Assembly (NCBI GenBank): GCA_903844645.1
Contig: CAIMUP010000014.1
Location: forward strand, 1-64,000
Direction of reading: 5' to 3'
Source: an uncultured Bacteroidota bacterium
Lineage (GTDB): Bacteria > Bacteroidota > Bacteroidia > AKYH767-A > JABDAW01
DNA: 64,000 bases
Position numbers and translations under genes: made by a program. How positions within the stretch are numbered: position 1 is the stretch's first letter; every line of letters starts with the position of its first letter. Shown piece by piece: positions 35,904 through 44,570 of this stretch. Under the pieces are notes generated by a model. It saw nothing but the letters and a program-made list of their open reading frames with translations. It was not told where the DNA came from and ran no database searches.

Positions 35904-37904
35904 ATGGCAAATAAACGGACAAATCCTACCATAAATAACACCAAAAAACCCTTTGTTTTAAGGGATGAAAATCACCTTAAAATTTCTTTGGGAATCATCA
36001 TTTCCGTATTCGCATTTATACTCTACGCTCAAAGTGTTTTTTTCGATTATACAATAGATGATGTCTATGTTTTAAAAGGAAATACGCTGACAAAAGAAGG
36101 CATCAAAAGTATTCCGCAAATCCTTAAAACAGATTATTTATTCGGCTTCAAAGATATTGAAAGAGGACCCATTTATCGCCCCGCATCCATGATAATGTTT
36201 GCCATAGAATGGAATTTCTTTCCCGATAATCCGCACGTTTATCATTTAATAAATGTATTACTTTTCGCCCTCACCGGATTCCTTTTGTATCTCTTGCTTT
36301 GTTACTTATTTAAAAATCAAAACGTCTTCTTTCCCTTTGTTTGCAGCCTTTTGTACGTCGCCCATCCCATCCATACCGAAGTAATTAATAACATAAAAAG
36401 CCGAGATGAAATACTATGTTTTCTTTTTGGGATATTAGCGATTACAATGTTTGTTAAATACATTTCAACGCCATCATTACGCTATATAATAACGGGTAGT
36501 ATCAGTTTTTTTATCAGCATGCTTTCCAAAGAAACGGGTGTTACATTTTTAATCATAATACCTTTAACAATTTATGTCTTTTCTGATGTCTCATTAAGGA
36601 AATTTCTTATCGTTTCATTCGTATTAATAACGGTATCAGGGATCTACTTTTTAATAAGATTACACGTCCTGAAAAATGTAGGAACGAACACCACGATACC
36701 CTATTTATACAACTCTGTATTAGCCGCTCCGACCCTTATAAGTCGCCAGTTTACGGTGTTTTATATCCTCTTAAAATATTTACAATTGTTAATCCTTCCC
36801 TATTCTCTCACATGCGATTATAATTACTCCATGATCGCCGTACAAACATTCAAAGACTTGCCTGCATTAGTCGGCATCTTGATAAATTTATCCATAGGAA
36901 TCTACGCATTAATAACCCTTCGGAAGAAAAGTATTATTGCCTACGGAATTTTGTTTTATTTTATAACTTTATCACCCGTATCAAATATGTTTATTGATAA
37001 CGGAGCCACCTTGGCAGAACGGTTTCTGTACACACCATCACTTGGCTTTTGTATTTTATTAACCTATCTTATTTTTCGATTTACAAAGACAGAAATAATG
37101 CAAAACAAACTCCAAAAATTAGTTCCGAATCGTACATTATATACCGTTGTAGTGATTGTTATTGGACTCTATTCAATTAAAACAGTTGCACGCAGTATGG
37201 ATTGGAAAGATAGTTACACCATCTTTAGTCATGATGCCGAAACATCGGCTAACAGTGCCACTATTCATTACCTTTTGGGCTATGAAATATTCGCTAATAT
37301 CTACCCAAAAGAAAAGGATAAAAGCGAAAAAATCAAACTACTCGATAAAGCTATTATTGAACTCACAAAAGCAACAACAATTTATGCTAAATATAAAGAT
37401 GCTTATCTTTGTTTGGCATATTGTTATGAAAAAAAGGAAGCCTATCCAGATGCTTTAAAAAACTACGAAACAGCAGCACGAATAAGCGATTCAAAAGATG
37501 CTATTTTATTATGCGATATAGGGGGATTATACTCTAAATTAGGGCAGTTTGATAAGGCATTGCTGTTCTTGGATTCGGCATTGCTCTATAAGCCGAACTC
37601 TTCTGATATTCACAATAACAAAGGCAGCGTTCTATCAAGTTTACAACGATATGACTCGGCAATAATAGAGTTTGATAAGGCGATTGAATTAGACGAAAAG
37701 AACGCACAAGCCCTAAAAAATTTAGGTAGTACTTATGCTAATTTAAAACAATATACCAAGGCATTAAATGCTTATAAAAAGTCAATGGAATATGACACTA
37801 CTATTTTTGAAAGCTACTATTTTACCGGAATGATTTACCAAATCTTAGGAGACACTGCAACGGCAAAATCTTTCCTTGAGAAAGCACAATCTTTACGGAA
37901 CTAA
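35904..37904 (+). CDS. Multi-spanning membrane protein with C-terminal TPRs (TMTC/GT-C-like), copy 1
   Basis: A 666-residue protein: about 10-11 membrane segments (about 25-435) followed by five or six TPRs (about 440-660; for example YDSAIIEFDKAIELDEKN). Motifs are FDYTIDDVYV after the first helix, FPFVCSLLYVAHPIHTEV, NNIKSRDEILC, MLSKETGVTFLI and TLAERFLYTPSLGFCI. The acidic residues after the first helix plus the TPR tail match the TMTC/DUF1736-type plan of GT-C mannosyltransferase-like proteins. It may glycosylate exported proteins with a polyprenyl-linked sugar; this is an inference. A paralogue lies at 42397. Confidence 0.75.
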   Translation: MANKRTNPTINNTKKPFVLRDENHLKISLGIIISVFAFILYAQSVFFDYTIDDVYVLKGNTLTKEGIKSIPQILKTDYLFGFKDIERGPIYRPASMIMFAIEWNFFPDNPHVYHLINVLLFALTGFLLYLLLCYLFKNQNVFFPFVCSLLYVAHPIHTEVINNIKSRDEILCFLFGILAITMFVKYISTPSLRYIITGSISFFISMLSKETGVTFLIIIPLTIYVFSDVSLRKFLIVSFVLITVSGIYFLIRLHVLKNVGTNTTIPYLYNSVLAAPTLISRQFTVFYILLKYLQLLILPYSLTCDYNYSMIAVQTFKDLPALVGILINLSIGIYALITLRKKSIIAYGILFYFITLSPVSNMFIDNGATLAERFLYTPSLGFCILLTYLIFRFTKTEIMQNKLQKLVPNRTLYTVVVIVIGLYSIKTVARSMDWKDSYTIFSHDAETSANSATIHYLLGYEIFANIYPKEKDKSEKIKLLDKAIIELTKATTIYAKYKDAYLCLAYCYEKKEAYPDALKNYETAARISDSKDAILLCDIGGLYSKLGQFDKALLFLDSALLYKPNSSDIHNNKGSVLSSLQRYDSAIIEFDKAIELDEKNAQALKNLGSTYANLKQYTKALNAYKKSMEYDTTIFESYYFTGMIYQILGDTATAKSFLEKAQSLRN

Positions 37905-37982
37905 ATTGATAGAATTCATTTAGTAATTCCTAACTGTAATCAATTGTTTTTTGGTGGTGATAGTTTGTTCATTTCTTTTAAT

Positions 37983-37990
37983 TAATTTTG
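37983..37990 (+). promoter_or_regulatory. -7 box (TAATTTTG) upstream of the GT2 gene
   Basis: TAATTTTG matches TAnnTTTG and lies 77 bp before the ATG at 38068. A TTTG lies at 37964-37967. Confidence 0.5.
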
Positions 37991-38067
37991 CTCCTTAAAT
38001 AACATCGAATCTTAGATAACAAATGATGAACAAAATAACACAAAATTTAAACTCTAATAATTTATAA

Positions 38068-39006
38068 ATGATAAACAAAAAATTGATAAGTATCGTAACG
38101 CCTTGCTACAATGAGGAGGAAAATATTCAACTGATTTATATGAAAGTAAAGGCGATTTTTGACGAGTTGGAAATTTATAATTACGAACATATTTTTATAG
38201 ATAACGATTCACAAGATAAGACCGTCGAACTGCTAAAGGAATTTGCGGCGAAAGATAAAAATGTAAAAATAATAGTGAATGCCCGGAATTTTGGACACCT
38301 TCGTTCTCCCTATCATGCCTTGCTGCAATCGAGCGGAGAAGCAACCATTCTTATCGTTGCCGATATGCAAGATCCTCCTGAATTAATTAAAGATTTTTTA
38401 GTGAAATGGGAGGAAGGTTTTAAGATTGTTATCGGTGTGAAGAATGAAAGTAAAGAGTCGCCGATGATGTTCAGGATTCGTAAAATGTATTATAATATTA
38501 TCAATAAACTTTCTGAAACCGAATTAATAAAAAACTATACCGGCTTTGGGTTGTATGATAAAATGATCATTGATATTTTAAAAAAAATAGACGATCCTTA
38601 TCCCTATTTTCGTGGTTTGATTTGTGATATAGGTTTTGAAATTTCCATCATACCATATATCCAGCCGGTGCGATATAGAGGCATCACGAAGAATAACTTT
38701 TATACACTTTATGATGTAGCAATTCTGGGCATCACGAACCATTCTAAGATACCTTTACGACTGGCAACGATGATTGGTTTTCTAATGGCGATTCTTAGCT
38801 TTTTAGCTGCCATTGTTTACTTCATTTTTAAATTAATTTTTTGGTATCAGTTTACAATTGGACTTGCACCTTTGATTATCGGTTTATTCTTTTTTTCATC
38901 TATACAATTATTCTTCATCGGCATCATTGGTGAATACATTGGTTCCATTCAAACGCAAGTATTAAAGCGTCCGCTTGTTATAGAAAAGGAAAGAATAAAT
39001 TTCTAA
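38068..39006 (+). CDS. Glycosyltransferase family 2, polyprenyl-phosphate glycosyltransferase (GtrB/DPM1-like)
   Basis: A 312-residue GT-A glycosyltransferase beginning ISIVTPCYNEEENIQLI, with HIFIDNDSQDKT and the metal-binding VADMQDPPELI. Two C-terminal transmembrane helices (about 232-255 and 265-290) end near GEYIGSIQTQV. This matches GtrB/DPM1 proteins that load a sugar onto undecaprenyl phosphate at the cytoplasmic face. Such lipid-linked sugars are the usual donors for GT-C enzymes, and GT-C-like candidates lie on both sides, so the three may form one protein- or glycan-modifying pathway. Confidence 0.9.
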   Translation: MINKKLISIVTPCYNEEENIQLIYMKVKAIFDELEIYNYEHIFIDNDSQDKTVELLKEFAAKDKNVKIIVNARNFGHLRSPYHALLQSSGEATILIVADMQDPPELIKDFLVKWEEGFKIVIGVKNESKESPMMFRIRKMYYNIINKLSETELIKNYTGFGLYDKMIIDILKKIDDPYPYFRGLICDIGFEISIIPYIQPVRYRGITKNNFYTLYDVAILGITNHSKIPLRLATMIGFLMAILSFLAAIVYFIFKLIFWYQFTIGLAPLIIGLFFFSSIQLFFIGIIGEYIGSIQTQVLKRPLVIEKERINF

Positions 39007-39014
39007 TTATTGGA

Positions 39015-40505
39015 TTATTTACCCAACTCTTTTTGATTAATTGCCCAGTTAAGATTATTCTTTAATAGTTGCAAGTTTGGGTTGATTTCAACAGCCTTCT
39101 TTCCTGCTTCAATAGCATGATCCCAGTCTTTCATTTGATTATAAGAACTACAAATATTATTATATGCTTCTGCACAATCCGGCTTAATAATAATTGCATT
39201 TTGAGCCTCTTTAATGCAATCAAAATACCATCCTTTATTATAATAATATAGGCTCATTCTTAAATAAGATTCTTCTAAAGGCAGTTCTCCTACACCAAAG
39301 AAAACCCTTTCAGCGACTAATAAATTAAAAGAGGTAGGGTCATAAATGTCGTATCTTATAAAATAGTTGTAGTATGATTTAACATTGGTATAAAGTATCA
39401 GAAACATCAATGTAATCGCAATCGTTTTTCTAATTCTAATCTTCGCATTTATTGTTTCATAAAGATGAATGATCAGTAGCCCTGCACATATCCTGAATAT
39501 CATATCCACTGGTATTGCCCAGCGAACATTCTTTGGTAGAAAGGAGTAGAGCATGATAAAATAAATACTAAACAGCAGCAATAAATTCAAGGGTTCATCT
39601 TTTCTTTCGGTGCCAATGAAATAATAACCGACATACAGCATGCAGAATATAGATACGAATGGCGAAAGCAAAAAGAGGTCTATAAATATCTGATACCACG
39701 GTCCTGAATGATACCGCACGACATAAGGCGGGGGCGTTGCCAGGCTTAATTTATTAATGATTCTTGCTATCTCTAACGCATTGTGGAGGCTGCCAAGTAC
39801 GAGCATATATGCTGTTATACATACAACGAGCGGACCAATAATCATTGCTCCCATAGAAAAAATATTAATGTCTTTTTTGTAATAAAATTTATGTACCAAT
39901 AACATCAATCCGAAGAAGGGCAGTAACAATATTGCATTCTCTTTTATTAAAATACTGAAAGCAAAAACGAGGATAAACTGGATACAACTTTTCATCTTAT
40001 TCCTTCGTAAAAAATCTATGAATGTAAACAAGGAAAGAGATAGAAAAAGAAATAATGCAGGGTCGGATAATGCTCGCTTTGATAAAGCCCAACTCAAAGG
40101 TGATGCACATATCAGAATGCCCACTATTACTGCAACCTTAATACCCCAATGCCGCCTTAAAAAGAAGAAACTGGCGAGCACTTGCAGTATAAAAAATAGT
40201 ACATTCAGCATGGATAGGGCATGAAAAGAATAAGAAATTTTTAATGCTAACGAAGCCAAAAAAAGATACCCAATTCTTGCCGGAGAGGGATACACTTGCA
40301 AGTCCGGCTTCTCGATATATTCCTTTGCAAGCGTTTCAAAGCCGCGCAAGCCTTGCTCATTTATCTTTGTTGCCTGCCTGTAATAACCGCCTTCATCGGC
40401 TGTTGTTTGATATTCGTTCTCTTTCGGAAACGAAATAATGATGCATATTGAGGATAGCAATAGCACTGCTAAAAACACTAAAGTCAAGGTTAGTTCTTTC
40501 TTCAT
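39015..40505 (-). CDS. GT-C-like membrane glycosyltransferase with C-terminal TPRs
   Basis: A 496-residue protein with about 10 membrane segments (first at about 7-27), a periplasmic loop after the first helix carrying TADEGGYYRQA (a candidate acidic GT-C motif), SKRALSDPALFLFLSLSLF, and three TPR-like repeats (about 405-490; for example WDHAIEAGKKAVEINPNLQ). The plan resembles ArnT/PMT-type enzymes with a TPR tail. The acceptor is unknown. It is convergent with the GT2 gene, stops 8 bp apart. Sequence is distinct from the two TMTC-like paralogues. Confidence 0.72.
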   Translation of the reverse strand: MKKELTLTLVFLAVLLLSSICIIISFPKENEYQTTADEGGYYRQATKINEQGLRGFETLAKEYIEKPDLQVYPSPARIGYLFLASLALKISYSFHALSMLNVLFFILQVLASFFFLRRHWGIKVAVIVGILICASPLSWALSKRALSDPALFLFLSLSLFTFIDFLRRNKMKSCIQFILVFAFSILIKENAILLLPFFGLMLLVHKFYYKKDINIFSMGAMIIGPLVVCITAYMLVLGSLHNALEIARIINKLSLATPPPYVVRYHSGPWYQIFIDLFLLSPFVSIFCMLYVGYYFIGTERKDEPLNLLLLFSIYFIMLYSFLPKNVRWAIPVDMIFRICAGLLIIHLYETINAKIRIRKTIAITLMFLILYTNVKSYYNYFIRYDIYDPTSFNLLVAERVFFGVGELPLEESYLRMSLYYYNKGWYFDCIKEAQNAIIIKPDCAEAYNNICSSYNQMKDWDHAIEAGKKAVEINPNLQLLKNNLNWAINQKELGK

Positions 40506-40583
40506 AAACGTAAATTATTTTTAATGAAATTTGTGAATATTGCTGTCTTGTTTAATCCTGCAAAACAACAAAATTTTTCTTAA

Positions 40584-41546
40584 TTAAAGATGATGAATCA
40601 CGAAGGTTATGTTCCCTGAAACCTTGCCGCTTTTGTTTAAACACATAACATATTTATATCGCAAATCGCCTAATAATTCAGCATCAATATTTGCCGTATC
40701 CCCGCCTTTTATAAGGTACCAAACGATGTCATTCGTCTTTGCATCTCTCGCCAAGCCTACCCAAAGATCTACTTTTTTATTATTCGTTATCGTTACTTTT
40801 TCTCCTCGTTTAAAACGATGATTACACAGTTTCATTTTGGTTTTTGCTTTCACCACTTTCGTATAAATTTTCTGTTTTGCAGCTTTATAAATTAGCTCCA
40901 TCGGAAGAAATGCCAACGCCAGTTTTGAGTTCTTAATAAAAATCATCAAAAGCCCAAGATACACATACCATATAGCTTCAGAAGACTCCTCAACAATCTT
41001 TTTTACGTTTGCCGAATTCGTCTTTACATTCATAACTTTATCCGTTTGAGTATTGCTATTTCCGGTAAATACATCCACCCTTTCCTGCACCATTGCCTTG
41101 ACAGCAGCCAATGCCAGATCATTGCCAATGCCCAAAATCAATGTTTTCAAACGCCCCAGTTTACTGAATCTCGGTCCTTTATAAAAATCCTTTGTACCAC
41201 CAATAAACAACCGCATGAATTCTTCAGAATCCACCTCATAAACATTCTCGGTCAGGCGCATCCATTTTCGCAAATGTGGTTGCAATCCTTTTATCGTTAT
41301 ATTAGTCTGTTTTGTATGTGCCCGTCGTTCGAGCAAATCGCCACTTTGCCGCAAAACTTCTTCTTGCAAAGCATCGTCGTAAGGGACAAAATAATCGTGC
41401 AAATCTTCTATTCTTTCATCATCCCCCTTCTTCGCTTCCAGCGTAGCTCTTAAAAATGCTGAAATCGTTCCTGCAATTTCTATACTTGCTCGCATAGCTC
41501 TCTTAAAGGGATTTAAGCCTAATCGTGAACCTTTCTTTGCTGACAT
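40584..41546 (-). CDS. Hypothetical protein with beta-rich C-terminal domain
   Basis: A 320-residue protein I do not recognise. It has a basic N-terminus (MSAKKGSRLGLNPFKRAMR), a helical central region (about 15-175), one hydrophobic stretch (about 190-220; YVYLGLLMIFIKNSKLALAF) and a C-terminal strand-rich domain (about 240-320; GEKVTITNNKKVDLWVGLA). No signal peptide. It has its own gap on both sides and ordinary codon use, so it is probably real. No function can be assigned. Confidence 0.6.
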   Translation of the reverse strand: MSAKKGSRLGLNPFKRAMRASIEIAGTISAFLRATLEAKKGDDERIEDLHDYFVPYDDALQEEVLRQSGDLLERRAHTKQTNITIKGLQPHLRKWMRLTENVYEVDSEEFMRLFIGGTKDFYKGPRFSKLGRLKTLILGIGNDLALAAVKAMVQERVDVFTGNSNTQTDKVMNVKTNSANVKKIVEESSEAIWYVYLGLLMIFIKNSKLALAFLPMELIYKAAKQKIYTKVVKAKTKMKLCNHRFKRGEKVTITNNKKVDLWVGLARDAKTNDIVWYLIKGGDTANIDAELLGDLRYKYVMCLNKSGKVSGNITFVIHHL

Positions 41547-41889
41547 TTTCCTGAATTTTATATACTATGTTAGAGAACCGAATCCGTTTCGGGCTGCAAA
41601 GTTGCACATTAAAGTTGGAGTAATCTAATTTTTTACCAATGTTTATTGCTATAATTTGTATAAAAAAGGTGTTTTGCATGATTTGTAATACTATTAATCT
41701 ATCAAATATAACTACTATGATATTAACCAATATAGCTTACAAGTAGAATATAAAGCCGCCCTAAACTCCTCATAATGATAGTCTATGAAAGATACTGCTT
41801 TCATGAATTCACATGAATACAATCCAGTAAAAAGGTCATATCTCACTACTTCGCAATTTTGCTAAAAGGCTAAAAATATATTTTGCAGT

Positions 41890-42119
41890 TAATATCATTA
41901 ATGAAGTATGGCTTAAACTTTAGTATGCAATCAACTTCATTAATGAAGTTCAATAAAAACTCTGGTTTTCTTCCAACTTCATTAATGAAGTTCATTAAAA
42001 ACTCGAGTTTTTATCATACTTCATTAATGAAGTCCATAAAAAACCAGAGTTTTCTTCGTATTTCATTAATGAAGTTGATTGCATACTAAAGTTTAAGCCA
42101 TACTTCATTAATGATATTA
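41890..42119. repeat. 42-bp array 9: near-perfect palindrome of about 220 bp
   Basis: Six ATTAATGA dyads have centres at 41899.5, 41941.5, 41983.5, 42025.5, 42067.5 and 42109.5, exactly 42 bp apart. The inner ones read ACTTCATTAATGAAGT. Midway between them are secondary dyads such as AAAAACTCGAGTTTTT, so centres fall every 21 bp. The whole block is also an inverted repeat about 42004.5 (inside CTCGAG), and the outer 50 or more bases of each arm match almost perfectly. It lies between divergent genes. The flanks (41547-41889 and 42121-42338) show no recognisable gene. Confidence 0.96.
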
Positions 42120-42338
42120 AACCAAAACTAAACTTTCGTCAAATTAGCCATTTTGCAAATTCCTGAAAACAAGATTTTCGATGGAATAAGAGGAGAGGGA
42201 ATTGATACGAATAAAAGTTTTTATCAGATAGCGGGAATGGGTATTTTAGGGGATTAAATTTTCGATATTGAAGCCGAAATGGATACCTTTGGAAACAAGA
42301 TTTTCAACCTGTTTGCAGTTAATAAATGGCGTTAAAAA

Positions 42339-42366
42339 TTTGATATTATACGGAATCCTATTTTTG
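42339..42366 (+). promoter_or_regulatory. TTTG / TAnnTTTG promoter for the second membrane-TPR gene
   Basis: TTTG at 42339-42342 and TATTTTTG at 42359-42366 form a Bacteroidota -33/-7 pair with a 16-bp spacer, 30 bp before the ATG at 42397. Confidence 0.6.
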
Positions 42367-42396
42367 CATCCGATAAAAACTTTTAATCCTTAATTG

Positions 42397-44424
42397 ATGA
42401 GTAAAAAGATACCCTCAAAAACTTCAAATCCCTTGCAAAAGAGGTCTGGAATTATCTCCGAAAATCCATCCGATTTAAAGAAGCTAAAAACTATTTTAGG
42501 GATACTGATTGCTGCCTTCGCATTCCTGCTTTATGCGCAAAGTATTCCTTATAATTACACCCTGGACGACCATCCGGCAATTGATCAAAATAAAGTTACA
42601 AAGCAAGGCGTAGCGGGCATTCCCACACTTCTTACGACAGATTATTGGTATGGATATGAAGGAGAAATCAGAGGACCTGTTTACCGCCCTACGTCGTTAA
42701 TTTTATTCGCTATTGTCTGGCAATTCTCTCCCGACAGTCCTCATATTTATCACTTTTTAAATGTATTATTATATGCCCTTTCTTGCTGGATTTTGTTTCA
42801 TGTTTTATGCAGAGTATTTGAGAAACAAAATTTCGTCTTTCCCTTTGTTTGCAGCCTTTTGTATGCCACTCATCCTATCCATACGGAAGTAGTGAATAAC
42901 ATCAAAAGCATGGATGAAATACTTTGTTTCCTCTTTGGAATAACAGCCATTTTCTTTATCTTAAAATATTTAAAAACACCTTCTATTCTGAATCTTATTT
43001 TCGCAGGAATCACCTTTTTTCTCTGTTTAATTTCCAAAGAAACAGGCATTACTTTCCTTATAATGATCCCCTTACTTTTGTATGTTTTCTCCACCACTTC
43101 TTTTAAAAATATTGGGATAATTTCTCTCGGATTAATAACTATTTCAGGCATCTATTTTTTAGTAAGAATGCAGGTTTTAAGCCATGTTCGGATGAATGTT
43201 TCTGACTCTGTTTTGAATAATACATTACTCGCCGCCCCCGATTTTATTAGTCGCGAAGCCACTGCATTTTATATCCTTTTGCGTTATCTATTATTGATGA
43301 TTTTTCCGCATCCCTTGCGCTGCGATTACAACTATTCTCAAATAACAATATTATCCTTTACAAGTCCTCTTGCCATCATCGCCATCCTTCTGAATATCGG
43401 CATTTTGGGCTATTCTATTTTGATGATTAAAAGGAAAAATCAGGTTGCCTTCGGTATCTTATTTTTCATGATAACGATAGCCCCAGTTTCTAATATTTTT
43501 TTATTGATAGGAGCAACCATGGCAGAACGATTTCTGTACATGCCATCGCTAGGATTTTGTATTATTTTCACTTTCTTTTTAATCAAATTTACAAAGACAG
43601 AATTTGTTAAAAGCAAGTTCAATTCACTTCCACAATTTTTCTCTTTTAATTCAAAATTGTTCATACCGCTTTTTGTAATTATAGGAATCTATTCCCTAAA
43701 AACATTCTCGAGAAATGCGGATTGGAAAGATAATTATACCATCTTCAAAACCGATGTTGAAGTATCTGAAAATAGCGCAACAGCCCACTATTTCTATGGT
43801 TCAGAATTATTATTTACCAGTTATAAAAATGAAAAAAATGCTCAACAAAAAGGAATTTATTTAGATAAAGCGATTGAGGAATTCACTAAGGCAACGACTA
43901 TTTTCAATACCTATCACAACGCTTTTTACTGCCTCGGAAAAGCGTATAATTATAAGAGAGATTATCAGAATGCATTAAAAAATTACGAGAAAGCTCGCGA
44001 TCTTTTTGTTGTTCCGAATCCCCTTTTCTTGAATGATTTGGGTGAATTATATTTGCAATTTGGGACTTATGACAAAGCCTTGCTTCTATTAGATTCAGCT
44101 ATCAAATTAAAGCCAGATTTCGCAGAAGCAAATGATAATAAAGGCGTTGCTTTGATGAAAATGGGGAAATTTAAAGAGGCAATTCCTTCGTTAGAACGTG
44201 CAATAAAAATCAATCCTGATTTGGATAAATCATACTTTAATTTAGGCTGTTCTTACTATAATTTAAAAGACTATCCCAAGGCAGTTGAAGCCTTTAAAAA
44301 AGCTTTGACATTTGATGCTGATAACTACCAGTTTAATGGGCTTTTAGGGCTTACTTATGCAAGTATGGGAGATAGTATTAATGCAAAAATCTATACCGAT
44401 AAATCGAATAGTTTAAGGAACTGA
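42397..44424 (+). CDS. Multi-spanning membrane protein with C-terminal TPRs (TMTC/GT-C-like), copy 2
   Basis: A 675-residue paralogue of the gene at 35904. I use the ATG at 42397 rather than the TTG just before it. Shared motifs include FPFVCSLLYATHPIHTEVV, NNIKSMDEILC, LISKETGITFLI, MAERFLYMPSLGFCI and NADWKDNYTIF. The acidic loop after the first helix reads YTLDDHPAID. The TPR part (about 450-670) has AIPSLERAIKINPDLDKSY. Function as for copy 1: a possible GT-C glycosyltransferase. The two paralogues flank a GT2 and another GT-C-like gene. Confidence 0.78.
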   Translation: MSKKIPSKTSNPLQKRSGIISENPSDLKKLKTILGILIAAFAFLLYAQSIPYNYTLDDHPAIDQNKVTKQGVAGIPTLLTTDYWYGYEGEIRGPVYRPTSLILFAIVWQFSPDSPHIYHFLNVLLYALSCWILFHVLCRVFEKQNFVFPFVCSLLYATHPIHTEVVNNIKSMDEILCFLFGITAIFFILKYLKTPSILNLIFAGITFFLCLISKETGITFLIMIPLLLYVFSTTSFKNIGIISLGLITISGIYFLVRMQVLSHVRMNVSDSVLNNTLLAAPDFISREATAFYILLRYLLLMIFPHPLRCDYNYSQITILSFTSPLAIIAILLNIGILGYSILMIKRKNQVAFGILFFMITIAPVSNIFLLIGATMAERFLYMPSLGFCIIFTFFLIKFTKTEFVKSKFNSLPQFFSFNSKLFIPLFVIIGIYSLKTFSRNADWKDNYTIFKTDVEVSENSATAHYFYGSELLFTSYKNEKNAQQKGIYLDKAIEEFTKATTIFNTYHNAFYCLGKAYNYKRDYQNALKNYEKARDLFVVPNPLFLNDLGELYLQFGTYDKALLLLDSAIKLKPDFAEANDNKGVALMKMGKFKEAIPSLERAIKINPDLDKSYFNLGCSYYNLKDYPKAVEAFKKALTFDADNYQFNGLLGLTYASMGDSINAKIYTDKSNSLRN

Positions 44425-44496
44425 TGAAATAGAATATTTGTATCGTCATATTAATCCAAGAAATCCTTTAAGCGGGTAAGAACATTAAAAAAACGA

Positions 44497-44529
44497 TTTG
44501 AGATAAGAATCAAGAAGATTGTATCTTTG
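44497..44529 (+). promoter_or_regulatory. TTTG / TATCTTTG promoter for the PKD T9SS gene
   Basis: TTTG at 44497-44500 and TATCTTTG at 44522-44529, separated by 21 bp, lie 41 bp before the ATG at 44571. Confidence 0.6.
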
Positions 44530-44570
44530 CGGCGTTAAAAATAATTAAAATAATTTAAAATAAATAAAAT

